Source: Sphingobacteriales bacterium
GTDB taxonomy: Bacteria; Bacteroidota; Bacteroidia; Chitinophagales; Chitinophagaceae
DNA: 64,000 nucleotides
NCBI GenBank assembly: GCA_004144185.1
Contig: SEFP01000001.1
Location: 1,240,001-1,304,000 of the forward strand
Direction of reading: 5' to 3'
Shown here: piece by piece, positions 17,401-24,213 of the stretch
Numbering within the stretch: the first letter of the stretch is position 1
How the letters are laid out: each line of letters begins with the position of its first letter
Translations under genes and position numbers: made by a program
The notes under the pieces: generated by a model
Seen by the model: only the letters and a program-made list of their open reading frames with translations
What the model was told of the DNA's origin: nothing
The model's database searches: none

Positions 17401-17869
17401 GCAAGGCTCTTTTATCATCGAAGAATTGACCGACCTGGTTGAAGAAGCAGTGCTGGCCGAATTTGACAAGATCACCGAGCGCGGAGGTGTGCTGGGCGCG
17501 ATGGAAACGATGTATCAGCGTGGAAAAATCCAGGAAGAAAGCCTGTACTACGAAACGCTGAAACACACCGGCGAATACCCGATTATCGGCGTCAATACCT
17601 TCCTGTCGTCTAAAGGCTCACCAACCGTGATTCCGGCAGAAGTTATTCGCTCGACTACTGAAGAAAAAGAAGCCCAGATTACTAACATGCAAGCCTTGTG
17701 GCAGCGGAGTGGCGATGCCGGCACCGAAGCCCTGAAGCGTCTGCAAGCGGTAGCGATTCGCGGTGGCAATGTATTCGAAGAGTTGATGGAAACCGTCAAA
17801 CACTGCTCGCTCGGTCAGATCACCCAGGCGTTGTTCCAGGTGGGCGGCCAATACCGGCGGAATATGTAA
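14456..17869 (+). CDS. icmF: Fused acyl-CoA mutase IcmF (B12-dependent isobutyryl-CoA mutase)
   Basis: The 1137-residue fusion joins three parts. Residues about 1-140 form a B12-binding domain with Asp19-Gly-His21, the cobalt-ligand motif. About 200-420 is a MeaB-type G-protein chaperone with P-loop [10 protein letters not shown]. About 560 to the end is the mutase barrel. This order is the IcmF signature. The enzyme rearranges isobutyryl-CoA and n-butyryl-CoA using adenosylcobalamin, with the GTPase guarding cofactor loading; some homologues prefer pivalyl- or isovaleryl-CoA. Length is typical. The NuiA-like gene follows 17 nt later. Confidence 0.96.
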   Translation: MSFTPQHKIRIVTAAALFDGHDASINIMRRIMQANGAEVIHLGHDRSVQEVVDCAIQEDANAIAITSYQGGHVEYFKYMHNLLNERGCGHIKLFGGGGGVILPTEIAELHDYGIARIYSPDDGRAMGLEGMIQDLLEQSDYAVGDQLNGELTHLQEHDAKSIARLISAAENYPDDADTKAMLEEVRQWQQSNPTETTSGIAPVLGITGTGGSGKSSLVDEIVRRFLLDFPQKTIALISVDPSKRKTGGALLGDRIRMNAIRNPRVYMRSMATRQSNLAVSRHIQDAVDILKAAHFDLIILETSGIGQSDTQITDYCDASLYVMTPEYGAATQLEKIDMLDFADVVCINKFDKRGAADALRDVKKQYQRNHKLFDVDADTMPVYGTIASQFNDPGTNNMYRALMDMMVAKTGADLQSTLRSNGEESEKIFIIPPSRTRYLSEISENNRGYDRRAKEQADVAQKLFGIRKTIETVEASGTETDTDLANSLQALYQKVSLDLDPKNLELLKNWEAKKRQYQDEFYVFKVRDKEIKIKTHTESLSHTMVPKVAVPKFEAWGEILNWVLTENFPGEFPYAAGIYPFKREGEDPTRMFAGEGGPERTNKRFHYVSKGLPAARLSTAFDSVTLYGQDPDPRPDIYGKIGNSGVSVPTLDDAKKLYSGFNLADPKTSVSMTINGPAPTIAAFFMNAAIDQQCELYIKANGLEAEVDEKINAIYKAKGVARPTYGVPGEFNGSLPEGNNGLGLMLLGVTGDQILPEDVYARIKADTLKQVRGTVQADILKEDQAQNTCIFSTEFSLRVMGDVQQYFIDQGVRNFYSVSISGYHIAEAGANPISQLAFTLSNGFTFVEYYLSRGMNIDDFAPNLSFFFSNGVDPEYSVIGRVSRRIWAKAMKYKYGGNERSQMLKYHIQTSGRSLHAQEIDFNDIRTTLQALYAIYDNCNSLHTNAYDEAITTPTEESVRRAMAIQLIINRELGLAKNENPLQGSFIIEELTDLVEEAVLAEFDKITERGGVLGAMETMYQRGKIQEESLYYETLKHTGEYPIIGVNTFLSSKGSPTVIPAEVIRSTTEEKEAQITNMQALWQRSGDAGTEALKRLQAVAIRGGNVFEELMETVKHCSLGQITQALFQVGGQYRRNM

Positions 17870-17886
17870 GAGGTGTTAAACAGACC

Positions 17887-18288
17887 ATGAAACAACCTCT
17901 TTCGCAAATCCTCACGGCCGCTATCGACGGACTGCTGTACCTCAGCGAAAGCGAGGCACCGGTAGCACTGCTGCAATGGCCGGGCGTAACCGACCTGGCC
18001 GCCGCACAGGAACAGGTAACATCCCTGACCGGTACGCCGGTGGGTGCACAACAACTGCAATCACCAGCGGATTTTATGAGTCCCATCCTGAAGATGGCGG
18101 TTCCGGAAGATCCTGCAATGCAGACGTATGCCAGGCGCTGGAAGCGCGTGCTCAAAAAGATGCAAAGCGAATTGCAGGACGTTCAGGTCATCAGCACTCC
18201 GGTCAAAGACGCCCAGGTTCAGCTCTACATTGTAGGATTTACCGATACGAAGGCACTAGTGCTGCATACCTCGGCGGTCAACACCTAA
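17887..18288 (+). CDS. NuiA-like nuclease A inhibitor family protein
   Basis: The 133-residue protein resembles NuiA, the cytoplasmic inhibitor of the Anabaena non-specific nuclease NucA. The family opening is seen in LTAAIDGLLYLSESEAPVALLQW, and the C-terminal strand in VQLYIVGFTDTKALVLHTSAV. No signal peptide is present. Start is ATG 17887, 17 nt after icmF; the frame is open further upstream only inside icmF. The next gene, convergent and 81 nt away, encodes a NucA-type nuclease, which supports an inhibitor role. Confidence 0.85.
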   Translation: MKQPLSQILTAAIDGLLYLSESEAPVALLQWPGVTDLAAAQEQVTSLTGTPVGAQQLQSPADFMSPILKMAVPEDPAMQTYARRWKRVLKKMQSELQDVQVISTPVKDAQVQLYIVGFTDTKALVLHTSAVNT

Positions 18289-18369
18289 ACCACGCACTGG
18301 TACAGATCGAATCCGATAGGCTCGCAGGTTTCAAAAACTCCTTTCCGGAAAAACGCAAACCATCTCTGC

Positions 18370-19707
18370 TTAGCGCTGGCCGTCCTGCTTTTGCTTCAGC
18401 ACGGTCTGAACATCCGCCGGCAGATTGGAGAAGAACCGGTATCCGGTGGCCTGCTCAATCGTACTGACGGTCGTGGTGTAAAAATTCCAGTTGCGCGCAC
18501 TCACCTCGGGTACATTGGGCATATCTACTGCAATCACCCGGGTGTCTTTGGTCACGCGCTTTAAATCGTTCTCCCCTTGAGGCAGCACCACAATAATCTT
18601 CCAGAACTGCGCCGGTACGCTGATCTTTCCGCCGATCACTTTGGCGTCGCCGTTGCTGCCAACACCACCTTCCCCATAGCTGCCTGCGATGATGTACAAC
18701 TCCAGATCCCGCTCGGCCAACCGGCGACAGTAATCCTCCAGCTTGGCCCAGGGCTGCTGGTTCAATTGCGGGCTCTGCGGGGTGATATTGGTCATCAGAA
18801 ATGTGGCTTCGTTATCGGCTGCATCTGCCGACCGGTCGGCCGACGGACACAGATGCCCCCGGTCAAATCCGGAACCGGTGTAGTTGGAGGTCAGCACCCG
18901 CAAAAAACCTCCCGGAAGCGCCGCATCCGGCGCAAAACAGTTGCAGCGGTCGGCACTGCCCATCCAGGCGGCGCTCAGATGCCAGCTCACCCAGTTGGCA
19001 ATGCCCGTACTGTTGTTGTAGGAAAGGGCATACTGTGGCTTTTGAAGCAGATAATTGTCTCTGCCCGTACCTGCGTTGCTGGGATTGCCCAACGCCATAT
19101 TGTTGTCACGTCCGGCAGTAACCGGCCCTGTTTTGGGAGTCGCCGGAACGAGGATCGCCGTACGATCTGAACCTGACTTTCCGGAAAGGTCGATGTCGTC
19201 CAGGTTGAGCCGGCCCGTGCCGGTATTCACGAAGCGCAACCGCACGGCGGATTGCACCGGCAGATTAAACGAATAGCGCTTCAGGATCGCAGCCGCCCGG
19301 ACATCTTTACTCACAACCTTCCAGAACCGGCCACCATCGGTGCTGGAATACACTGTTAGCGCCGCACCGGCATCTCCGCTGTAGTTGGCAAGTTGTACGG
19401 CACTTAGAGCAGACCGCACTGCAATATCAAACTGCATCTCAGCAGTGCCACCCGGCTTGATCCGAAGCGCTGAAGCACCGTTTTTGGCATCCTGTGCACT
19501 GTGTCCGATCAGTGCCTCTTCGAGACGCCATTCACCGCTGTTCAGTTGCACCGTAGCCGTTGCATAACTGCCTTTACTGCCGGTTTCCAGGGTTTCAAAT
19601 AACCCCGGATCCGTACTGGTTTTCCCGGTAGGCGATTGCCCATTGTTCTGGGAATGACAGGCCATCAACAACAGCAGCGGAAACAGGATTCGGGTAGAGG
19701 CGCGCAT
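18370..19707 (-). CDS. DNA/RNA non-specific endonuclease lipoprotein (NucA/Serratia type)
   Basis: The 445-residue protein has a lipobox ending at Cys17 (LLMAC). Residues about 40-175 look like a beta-sandwich (CBM- or jelly-roll-like). The nuclease domain from about 215 contains DRGH (282-285, catalytic His285) and TNITPQ with the metal-binding Asn307. Such enzymes cut DNA and RNA with little sequence preference, with Mg2+. It is probably anchored to the outer membrane or periplasmic face, serving nutrient scavenging or defence. The neighbouring NuiA-like gene could protect the cytoplasm from unexported enzyme. Confidence 0.93.
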   Translation of the reverse strand: MRASTRILFPLLLLMACHSQNNGQSPTGKTSTDPGLFETLETGSKGSYATATVQLNSGEWRLEEALIGHSAQDAKNGASALRIKPGGTAEMQFDIAVRSALSAVQLANYSGDAGAALTVYSSTDGGRFWKVVSKDVRAAAILKRYSFNLPVQSAVRLRFVNTGTGRLNLDDIDLSGKSGSDRTAILVPATPKTGPVTAGRDNNMALGNPSNAGTGRDNYLLQKPQYALSYNNSTGIANWVSWHLSAAWMGSADRCNCFAPDAALPGGFLRVLTSNYTGSGFDRGHLCPSADRSADAADNEATFLMTNITPQSPQLNQQPWAKLEDYCRRLAERDLELYIIAGSYGEGGVGSNGDAKVIGGKISVPAQFWKIIVVLPQGENDLKRVTKDTRVIAVDMPNVPEVSARNWNFYTTTVSTIEQATGYRFFSNLPADVQTVLKQKQDGQR

Positions 19708-19714
19708 GATGGTG

Positions 19715-19722
19715 CAAACCTA
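19715..19722 (-). promoter_or_regulatory. Putative -7 box TAGGTTTG of the nuclease gene
   Basis: This exact TAnnTTTG match on the minus strand ends 7 nt before ATG 19707. Confidence 0.5.
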
Positions 19723-19745
19723 CGCCCCGGCTTCTTCCGGACATC

Positions 19746-19783
19746 AAAAAGCCCTGTATTCGTTTCAAAACGAACACAAGGGC
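19746..19783 (-). terminator. Terminator after hsp20
   Basis: On the minus strand GCCCTTGTGTTCG pairs with CGAATACAGGGC around a TTTTGAAA loop and runs into TTTTT. Confidence 0.75.
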
Positions 19784-19805
19784 CAGGACTGAGAATACGG
19801 GGTTT

Positions 19806-20261
19806 CTACGAAACCGGGACGGAATGGGGCGGCGTAGTGGTTTCCGGATTTTTAGGCAGCGTAATGCGCAACACGCCGTCGGTATACGTCGCCGAAATCT
19901 GGTCGGTCAAAGCTTTGCCGTTCAGTTGAAAGGCCCGCTGCCAGGGCATATCCGGGTGCTCCTGACTGGCAAAAACGGTTTCCGGACCGCCAGCTGGCTG
20001 ATAGTGTACCTGAAGCACATCGTCTTGAACGCGGATCGTTACGTCTTCTTTGCGGATACCAGCAGCATACAGCGACAGGATAAACGCAGCTGCCGTGTCT
20101 TCAATGTTGGCAGCAGGTCCGGTCCAGCCGTTAAAGCGCTGGCGGAGGGCCGCTTTCCAGGCGTCGCGGCCGGGACGGTTCATGCGGTGACCGCAGTGAG
20201 AACGACCCATTCCGGACGTCCAGGGATTGGAATGGTTTTGAGCAGTGGATTGGGAAAACAT
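19806..20261 (-). CDS. Hsp20/alpha-crystallin family small heat shock protein
   Basis: The 151-residue protein has a Gly/His/Arg-rich N-terminal arm and an alpha-crystallin domain from about residue 52 (NIEDTAAAFILSLYAAGIRK through TYTDGVLRITLPK). It would act as an ATP-independent holdase. It is the last gene of a minus-strand cluster headed by an ECF sigma factor, so it may be part of a stress response controlled by that factor. The N-terminal arm is unusually rich in His, Asn and Trp for this family. Confidence 0.88.
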   Translation of the reverse strand: MFSQSTAQNHSNPWTSGMGRSHCGHRMNRPGRDAWKAALRQRFNGWTGPAANIEDTAAAFILSLYAAGIRKEDVTIRVQDDVLQVHYQPAGGPETVFASQEHPDMPWQRAFQLNGKALTDQISATYTDGVLRITLPKNPETTTPPHSVPVS

Positions 20262-20313
20262 AAGTAAGGTTGGTTTGAAATGGTGGTTTGGAAAAAGAAA
20301 GGCTAAGGAAGCC

Positions 20314-20580
20314 TTACCAGATCGGTACGATGCCCGGTGTGGGGTGGGAAACCGACGGCATGGGTGCGCTACGGAACGGAGCCGCTACTATAGAGCCCGG
20401 ACCAGAATAGTGGGTGACCGGCGTGCGGTGGTTGTACCGGTGCCACAGGCGCATCAGTCCACGACCGGCCATAAAGATCACCGCTGTGCCGAGCGCGGCC
20501 TTGAGCAAATGCACGAGCGTAAACAGGGCTACGACGCCCAGTAACAGGCCACCGGATACAGCCAGGATTTTGTGTTTCAT
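20314..20580 (-). CDS. Small hypothetical membrane protein in the sigma/Hsp20 cluster
   Basis: The 88-residue protein has two hydrophobic segments (about residues 5-24 and 28-40) followed by a basic linker and a Pro/Ser-rich tail (SAPMPSVSHPTPGIVPIW). I do not recognise the family. It lies 52 nt upstream of hsp20 in the same direction, probably in the same transcript. Confidence 0.65.
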   Translation of the reverse strand: MKHKILAVSGGLLLGVVALFTLVHLLKAALGTAVIFMAGRGLMRLWHRYNHRTPVTHYSGPGSIVAAPFRSAPMPSVSHPTPGIVPIW

Positions 20581-20735
20581 ACAGAAATTGGTGTTGGTTA
20601 GAAAAGAAGATTGTTACAACGTTGTCTAAAGAAGCAGACGAACAACGGCATCGTTTACTTTAAAACTCACCAAAAAACTTCCGGAAATCTTTTCGAACGT
20701 TTGAATCACCCGTAAGAAGGCTATTAAACCAATCC

Positions 20736-20783
20736 CGAAACAGCAACGGCCCGGAGTTATACCTCCGGACCGTTGCCGTTTCG
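20736..20783 (-). other. Long hairpin overlapping the 3' end of a membrane-protein gene
   Basis: A 21-bp arm pair (20736-20756 with 20763-20783) with about two mismatches and a 6-nt loop contains CGAAAC and CTCCGG. One arm encodes the last codons of the gene ending at 20757. No T-run follows, so it could be an mRNA-stabilising or processing element within the sigma/Hsp20 transcript rather than a simple terminator. Confidence 0.6.
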
Positions 20784-21080
20784 ATGCGTTCGGCACCGTT
20801 CGCGCCAAAGCGCTTTGAGCCGTTGCCGCTCCTCCGGCGTGGGTGGTCGCCGGTTGTGCATCCGTCCTTTCCAGCCGCCGCCACCACCGCCTCGTCCGCC
20901 CCAGCCACCCAGCAGGATGCGGCATAACACAAGCAACCCGGTGGCCTGCCAGAAGTTGATGCGCTTTACAGCCAGCAGATCCGGAAGAATGGCATTCCAG
21001 AGTGTCATGACCAGTCCGCCAACCAGCAACAAGAGCGCTGCAATTGCGAAGGGAATAAAAATCCATTTTCGGGTACGCAT
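20757..21080 (-). CDS. Hypothetical membrane protein next to an ECF sigma factor
   Basis: The 107-residue protein has two transmembrane segments (about 8-28 and 43-58), a glycine-rich stretch (GGWGGRGGGGGGWKGR) and a basic C-terminal region (TPEERQRLKALWRERC). It is not a recognisable anti-sigma factor, as there is no zinc HxxxCxxC. Its 16-nt spacing from the sigma gene suggests co-expression and possibly a regulatory link. The function is unknown. Confidence 0.72.
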   Translation of the reverse strand: MRTRKWIFIPFAIAALLLLVGGLVMTLWNAILPDLLAVKRINFWQATGLLVLCRILLGGWGGRGGGGGGWKGRMHNRRPPTPEERQRLKALWRERCRTHRNGNGPEV

Positions 21081-21095
21081 GATCCGGAAGGGTGT

Positions 21096-21692
21096 TTAGT
21101 CGGGTTGAATAAATTCGGTGTACAAATCCTGAAGGCGGCGACGCAGGTGCTTGACCGCATAGCCTTTCCGGGAAATTAAGGTCTTAATGTTTTCGCCGGT
21201 TTCGGCTGCAATCTCGGCAAAGGTTTTTTCCTCGATCTCGTTTTGAATGAATACGGTTCGCTGGGCTTCCGGAAGTTCGTCGAGCGCGTCCAGGAGCTGC
21301 TGCCAGAATAAGCGTTTCAGCTCCGGCGCATCCGGATCATCCTCTAACGAAACCAGGAGCGCACTCAGATACTGCGTGTCTCCGTCTTCGTCTTCAAAGG
21401 TCAGGTCTTCCAGCGGCGTTTCCCGGTGCTTGCGCTGCCGGTCGGTGAGGCGGTTGCGCGCTACGCGGTAGAGCCAGCCGCTGATGGAGTCGATGGCATC
21501 CAGCGCCGGCAGATTGCTGAGCTGGTACCACACATCCTGCAATACATCTTCGGCGTCTTCATCCGTAGCCGTCCGCTGGCGGATAAACGCCAACAGGCGG
21601 CGACCGTAATCGGTCACTACCTGCACGATACCCGTTTTGCGGTTGCCTGCTGCCACGTCGGTGCTTTCTTTGGAAAGCAATGTAGACTCCAT
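21096..21692 (-). CDS. ECF-type RNA polymerase sigma factor
   Basis: The 198-residue protein has region 2 (LLAFIRQRTATDEDAEDVLQDVWYQL, then ISGWLYRVARNRLTDRQRK) and region 4 (LDELPEAQRTVFIQNEIEEKTFAEIAAETGENIKTLISRKGYAVKHLRRRL), the layout of group 4 sigma factors. It heads a four-gene minus-strand cluster with two small membrane proteins and hsp20. No canonical anti-sigma factor is seen, so the signal that controls it is unclear. Confidence 0.93.
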   Translation of the reverse strand: MESTLLSKESTDVAAGNRKTGIVQVVTDYGRRLLAFIRQRTATDEDAEDVLQDVWYQLSNLPALDAIDSISGWLYRVARNRLTDRQRKHRETPLEDLTFEDEDGDTQYLSALLVSLEDDPDAPELKRLFWQQLLDALDELPEAQRTVFIQNEIEEKTFAEIAAETGENIKTLISRKGYAVKHLRRRLQDLYTEFIQPD

Positions 21693-21774
21693 TCTACACA
21701 GTAGACGAACGAGCGCAGGTTTTACTTTAGTTCCGGAAAAGAAAAACGACCTTCACGCCCCGTATCCCAACCGT

Positions 21775-22521
21775 ATGTCTTCAGTTATTACCACCCCACA
21801 GGCACTTTTCGAAGCAGCCAAAAAACAGATTCCATATCCGGAAAACCATAAAATGGTGCATATGCCAACCCTGAAAACGATCGGGTTTTTCCCCGGCGGC
21901 ACGGGCCTTTGGGGCGGCAACGGAAATCTGGCGGATAAGGATGTGTTGATACTGGGTCAGGATTTTGGCAACCAGGCCACTTACGAAGCGTTTGAAGCCA
22001 ACGAAGACGACAAAACCGCGCGCAGCGAAGACCCAAATGTCAATGCTACCTGGCGCAACCTGCTGAAGCTTCTGAAAGACCTGAATATCGATCCGGACCG
22101 CTGCTTTTTCAGCAATGTCTTTATGGGTCTGAGAAGTGGAAACGCCCAGGCGACCGGTGAATACCTGAAGCCCCGGGATGCCTTTTATGCAGAGAACCTG
22201 GCCTTTTTGAAAACACAGGTCGAAACGATCCGGCCCAGCCTGATTCTGTTGCTGGGTAAGCAACCGGTGCTGGCGCTCCTGACGGCCTTTCCCGGTGCCC
22301 TTCATGCCTGGGAAGGGTTCAATTCCATGAAAGACCTGCTTACAGACCGTGGTTCGATCATAGAAGCTAAAATCCTGGGTAAAAAAGTGATTGTGGCGGC
22401 TGTGATTCACCCCAGTCTCAGTACCGCCAATCGCCCGAAGCTGTTCAATGGCAATCCCGGAAAAGAAATCTCGCAACTCGTGGACGGAATCAAACGGTTC
22501 CGCTTTCCGTTGGGACGCTAG
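21775..22521 (+). CDS. Uracil-DNA glycosylase superfamily protein
   Basis: The 248-residue protein contains the UDG-like core. LILGQDFGNQATYEAF corresponds to motif 1 of the fold, LILLLGKQPVLALL to the central strand, and AAVIHPSLSTANR to the motif 2 His-Pro loop. It may excise deaminated or other damaged bases, but it matches no classic UDG family closely and could be a divergent member. ATG 21775 is chosen, because the frame to 21637 would run into the sigma-factor gene. The stop overlaps the convergent EamA gene by 4 nt. Confidence 0.8.
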   Translation: MSSVITTPQALFEAAKKQIPYPENHKMVHMPTLKTIGFFPGGTGLWGGNGNLADKDVLILGQDFGNQATYEAFEANEDDKTARSEDPNVNATWRNLLKLLKDLNIDPDRCFFSNVFMGLRSGNAQATGEYLKPRDAFYAENLAFLKTQVETIRPSLILLLGKQPVLALLTAFPGALHAWEGFNSMKDLLTDRGSIIEAKILGKKVIVAAVIHPSLSTANRPKLFNGNPGKEISQLVDGIKRFRFPLGR

Positions 22522-22949
22522 CCGCCTTTTTTGGAAAACCCGATCAAAACCGCTCCTGCCGTCATCAACACCACTCCGGCGATGACCTGCCAGGTGAGTT
22601 TTTCTTTCAGGAAGATAACTGCCAGCACGATGGCCAGCACCAGCGACAGCCGTTCCAGCGGAACCACCAGCGTGGTATCGTCTGTATGCAGTGCCCGGTA
22701 GGAAAAAACGGTCGACAGCGTGGTGCAGATTCCGGCTGAAAGAATAAACACCCAGGTGCGCGTATCCATTCCGGAAAGCGATTTACGGACGTCGCCGCTG
22801 TACAGCGCAATGCTCCAGCTGATGCCCAGAATCAATACCGCCTGAATCGCAAAGGCCAGATAGGGATTGACTGTCTCCAGCCCCGCCTTGGTTAACGTAA
22901 CCGTAAAGGCTGCAAACAGCGCCGCCAGCAGCGCAAATAAAATTCCCAT
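22518..22949 (-). CDS. Single-domain EamA/DMT superfamily transporter
   Basis: The 143-residue protein has five hydrophobic helices and one EamA unit, ending in VIFLKEKLTWQVIAGVVLMTAGAVLIGF, the family's typical final two helices. Full DMT transporters carry two such units; single-unit members are thought to dimerise. The substrate is unknown. The start is ATG 22949, as upstream residues are not hydrophobic. Confidence 0.85.
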   Translation of the reverse strand: MGILFALLAALFAAFTVTLTKAGLETVNPYLAFAIQAVLILGISWSIALYSGDVRKSLSGMDTRTWVFILSAGICTTLSTVFSYRALHTDDTTLVVPLERLSLVLAIVLAVIFLKEKLTWQVIAGVVLMTAGAVLIGFSKKGG

Positions 22950-23020
22950 AACACACCAGTCGCTTCCATCCTCCCGCAAAAACGTGCCAACTTCCTTGGG
23001 CATCCGGCAGTCCGGAAGCG

Positions 23021-24046
23021 TTAAGCGGTTGGTTTTGCCGAAGCCGCGCGTTGCAGCAACTTACGCAGCTTTTTTTCCGGAACACTCCAGCCACCGGCAG
23101 CCGTCACAAACCAGTACGTAGTGCCGCTTTTAAAGATCTGCGTAACGGGCTGCGCTGCCCAGCGATCCGGCACACTCAACTGTTGATTGGTAAGCGCCTG
23201 CGCTTCCAGGCCCTCGCTGCTGTACACCTCGGTCGTCGGATGGACATGATCGTCTTCGAGCGGACGGGCAGGCATAAAGGACAGTCCTTTCTGGGTGCAG
23301 AACAGATACCAGTCGGCTCCTACCGCCTGGATGGAACGAACTTCATTGGTGCGGTCGCCCAGAAACGCAAACGTAGGCAGCTCGCCCCCGGAGCGACTGC
23401 TTTTTTTAAATGAAAGATGCTCCGGCATCTGCACCCATACATTGCCCGCTGCATCCTGAAACAGCTTTTCAACGATATTGTCGGGCAGCTCGTAACCGCT
23501 GTAGCCTTCCTCCGCGTAGCGCGTCGTGGTAAAGTGATGAATCCCCATCCGGTATAATCCCACATTGGTGCCGATCCAGACATTGGTGTCGCCCGCGGCT
23601 GCCACGACGCTGGAGATCGCCGGAATCTGAAGTTTTAAGGAAAAGCTGTCGCCCGTCTCCTGCCTGTACGCCCCCTGATACGTCACGCCTGCCCACAGAT
23701 GTTGGCTACTGTCGAGCGCCAGGCCGCTGAGCGACTGTCCGCTGAACAGCACCGGAAACGTTTTGTCCGGAAGCGCCGGATTAAACCGGTAGAGCCCGCT
23801 GGCGGTAGCGACCCAGACCTGGCCGTTCTGCACTGCTGCGGCGGTTGCTGCTGCCGGCACCGAAAACTGAACCGGATGCCGGAGTCCCTGCGAAAACACA
23901 CGGGTCGGCGTGATAAACAGATGGCCTTTGCCATAAGGAACTACCTGTACAACCGGCTGATCGAACAAAACCTCCGTTGCAAAAGTGGGCGCAGGCGCCA
24001 GCAAAAGTGCCGACAAACCTGCCAGTAGAAACGCACGTAGAGTCAT
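23021..24046 (-). CDS. Secreted beta-propeller protein (two-component-propeller-like blades)
   Basis: The 341-residue protein has a signal peptide (MTLRAFLLAGLSALLLAPAPTFA). It then has repeated blades of the Reg_prop kind: VWVATASGLYRF, LWAGVTYQGAYR, VWIGTNVGLYRM and VWVQMPEHLSF. There is no histidine kinase or DNA-binding domain, so it is a free propeller, probably periplasmic. The function is unknown. ATG 24046 is preferred to 24055 by the signal peptide. Confidence 0.78.
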   Translation of the reverse strand: MTLRAFLLAGLSALLLAPAPTFATEVLFDQPVVQVVPYGKGHLFITPTRVFSQGLRHPVQFSVPAAATAAAVQNGQVWVATASGLYRFNPALPDKTFPVLFSGQSLSGLALDSSQHLWAGVTYQGAYRQETGDSFSLKLQIPAISSVVAAAGDTNVWIGTNVGLYRMGIHHFTTTRYAEEGYSGYELPDNIVEKLFQDAAGNVWVQMPEHLSFKKSSRSGGELPTFAFLGDRTNEVRSIQAVGADWYLFCTQKGLSFMPARPLEDDHVHPTTEVYSSEGLEAQALTNQQLSVPDRWAAQPVTQIFKSGTTYWFVTAAGGWSVPEKKLRKLLQRAASAKPTA

Positions 24047-24179
24047 AACCGGCAAAAAAACGCTTTTCCGGAAACCAAAATTCCTTCGTTACACAGACTT
24101 AATCAGAAGAAAACAAAGGCGTAACCAGACGCTCACAAGAGCTTAACCGGCTGGTAAAAATGGCCTAACGCAACTCCTG

Positions 24180-24187
24180 AACTTTTG
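24180..24187 (+). promoter_or_regulatory. Putative -7 box AACTTTTG of the alkaline phosphatase gene
   Basis: This is a 7 of 8 match to TAnnTTTG, 26 nt before ATG 24214. Confidence 0.35.
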
Positions 24188-24213
24188 CAGTCGCAACGAA
24201 ACGCATTCTTTCC

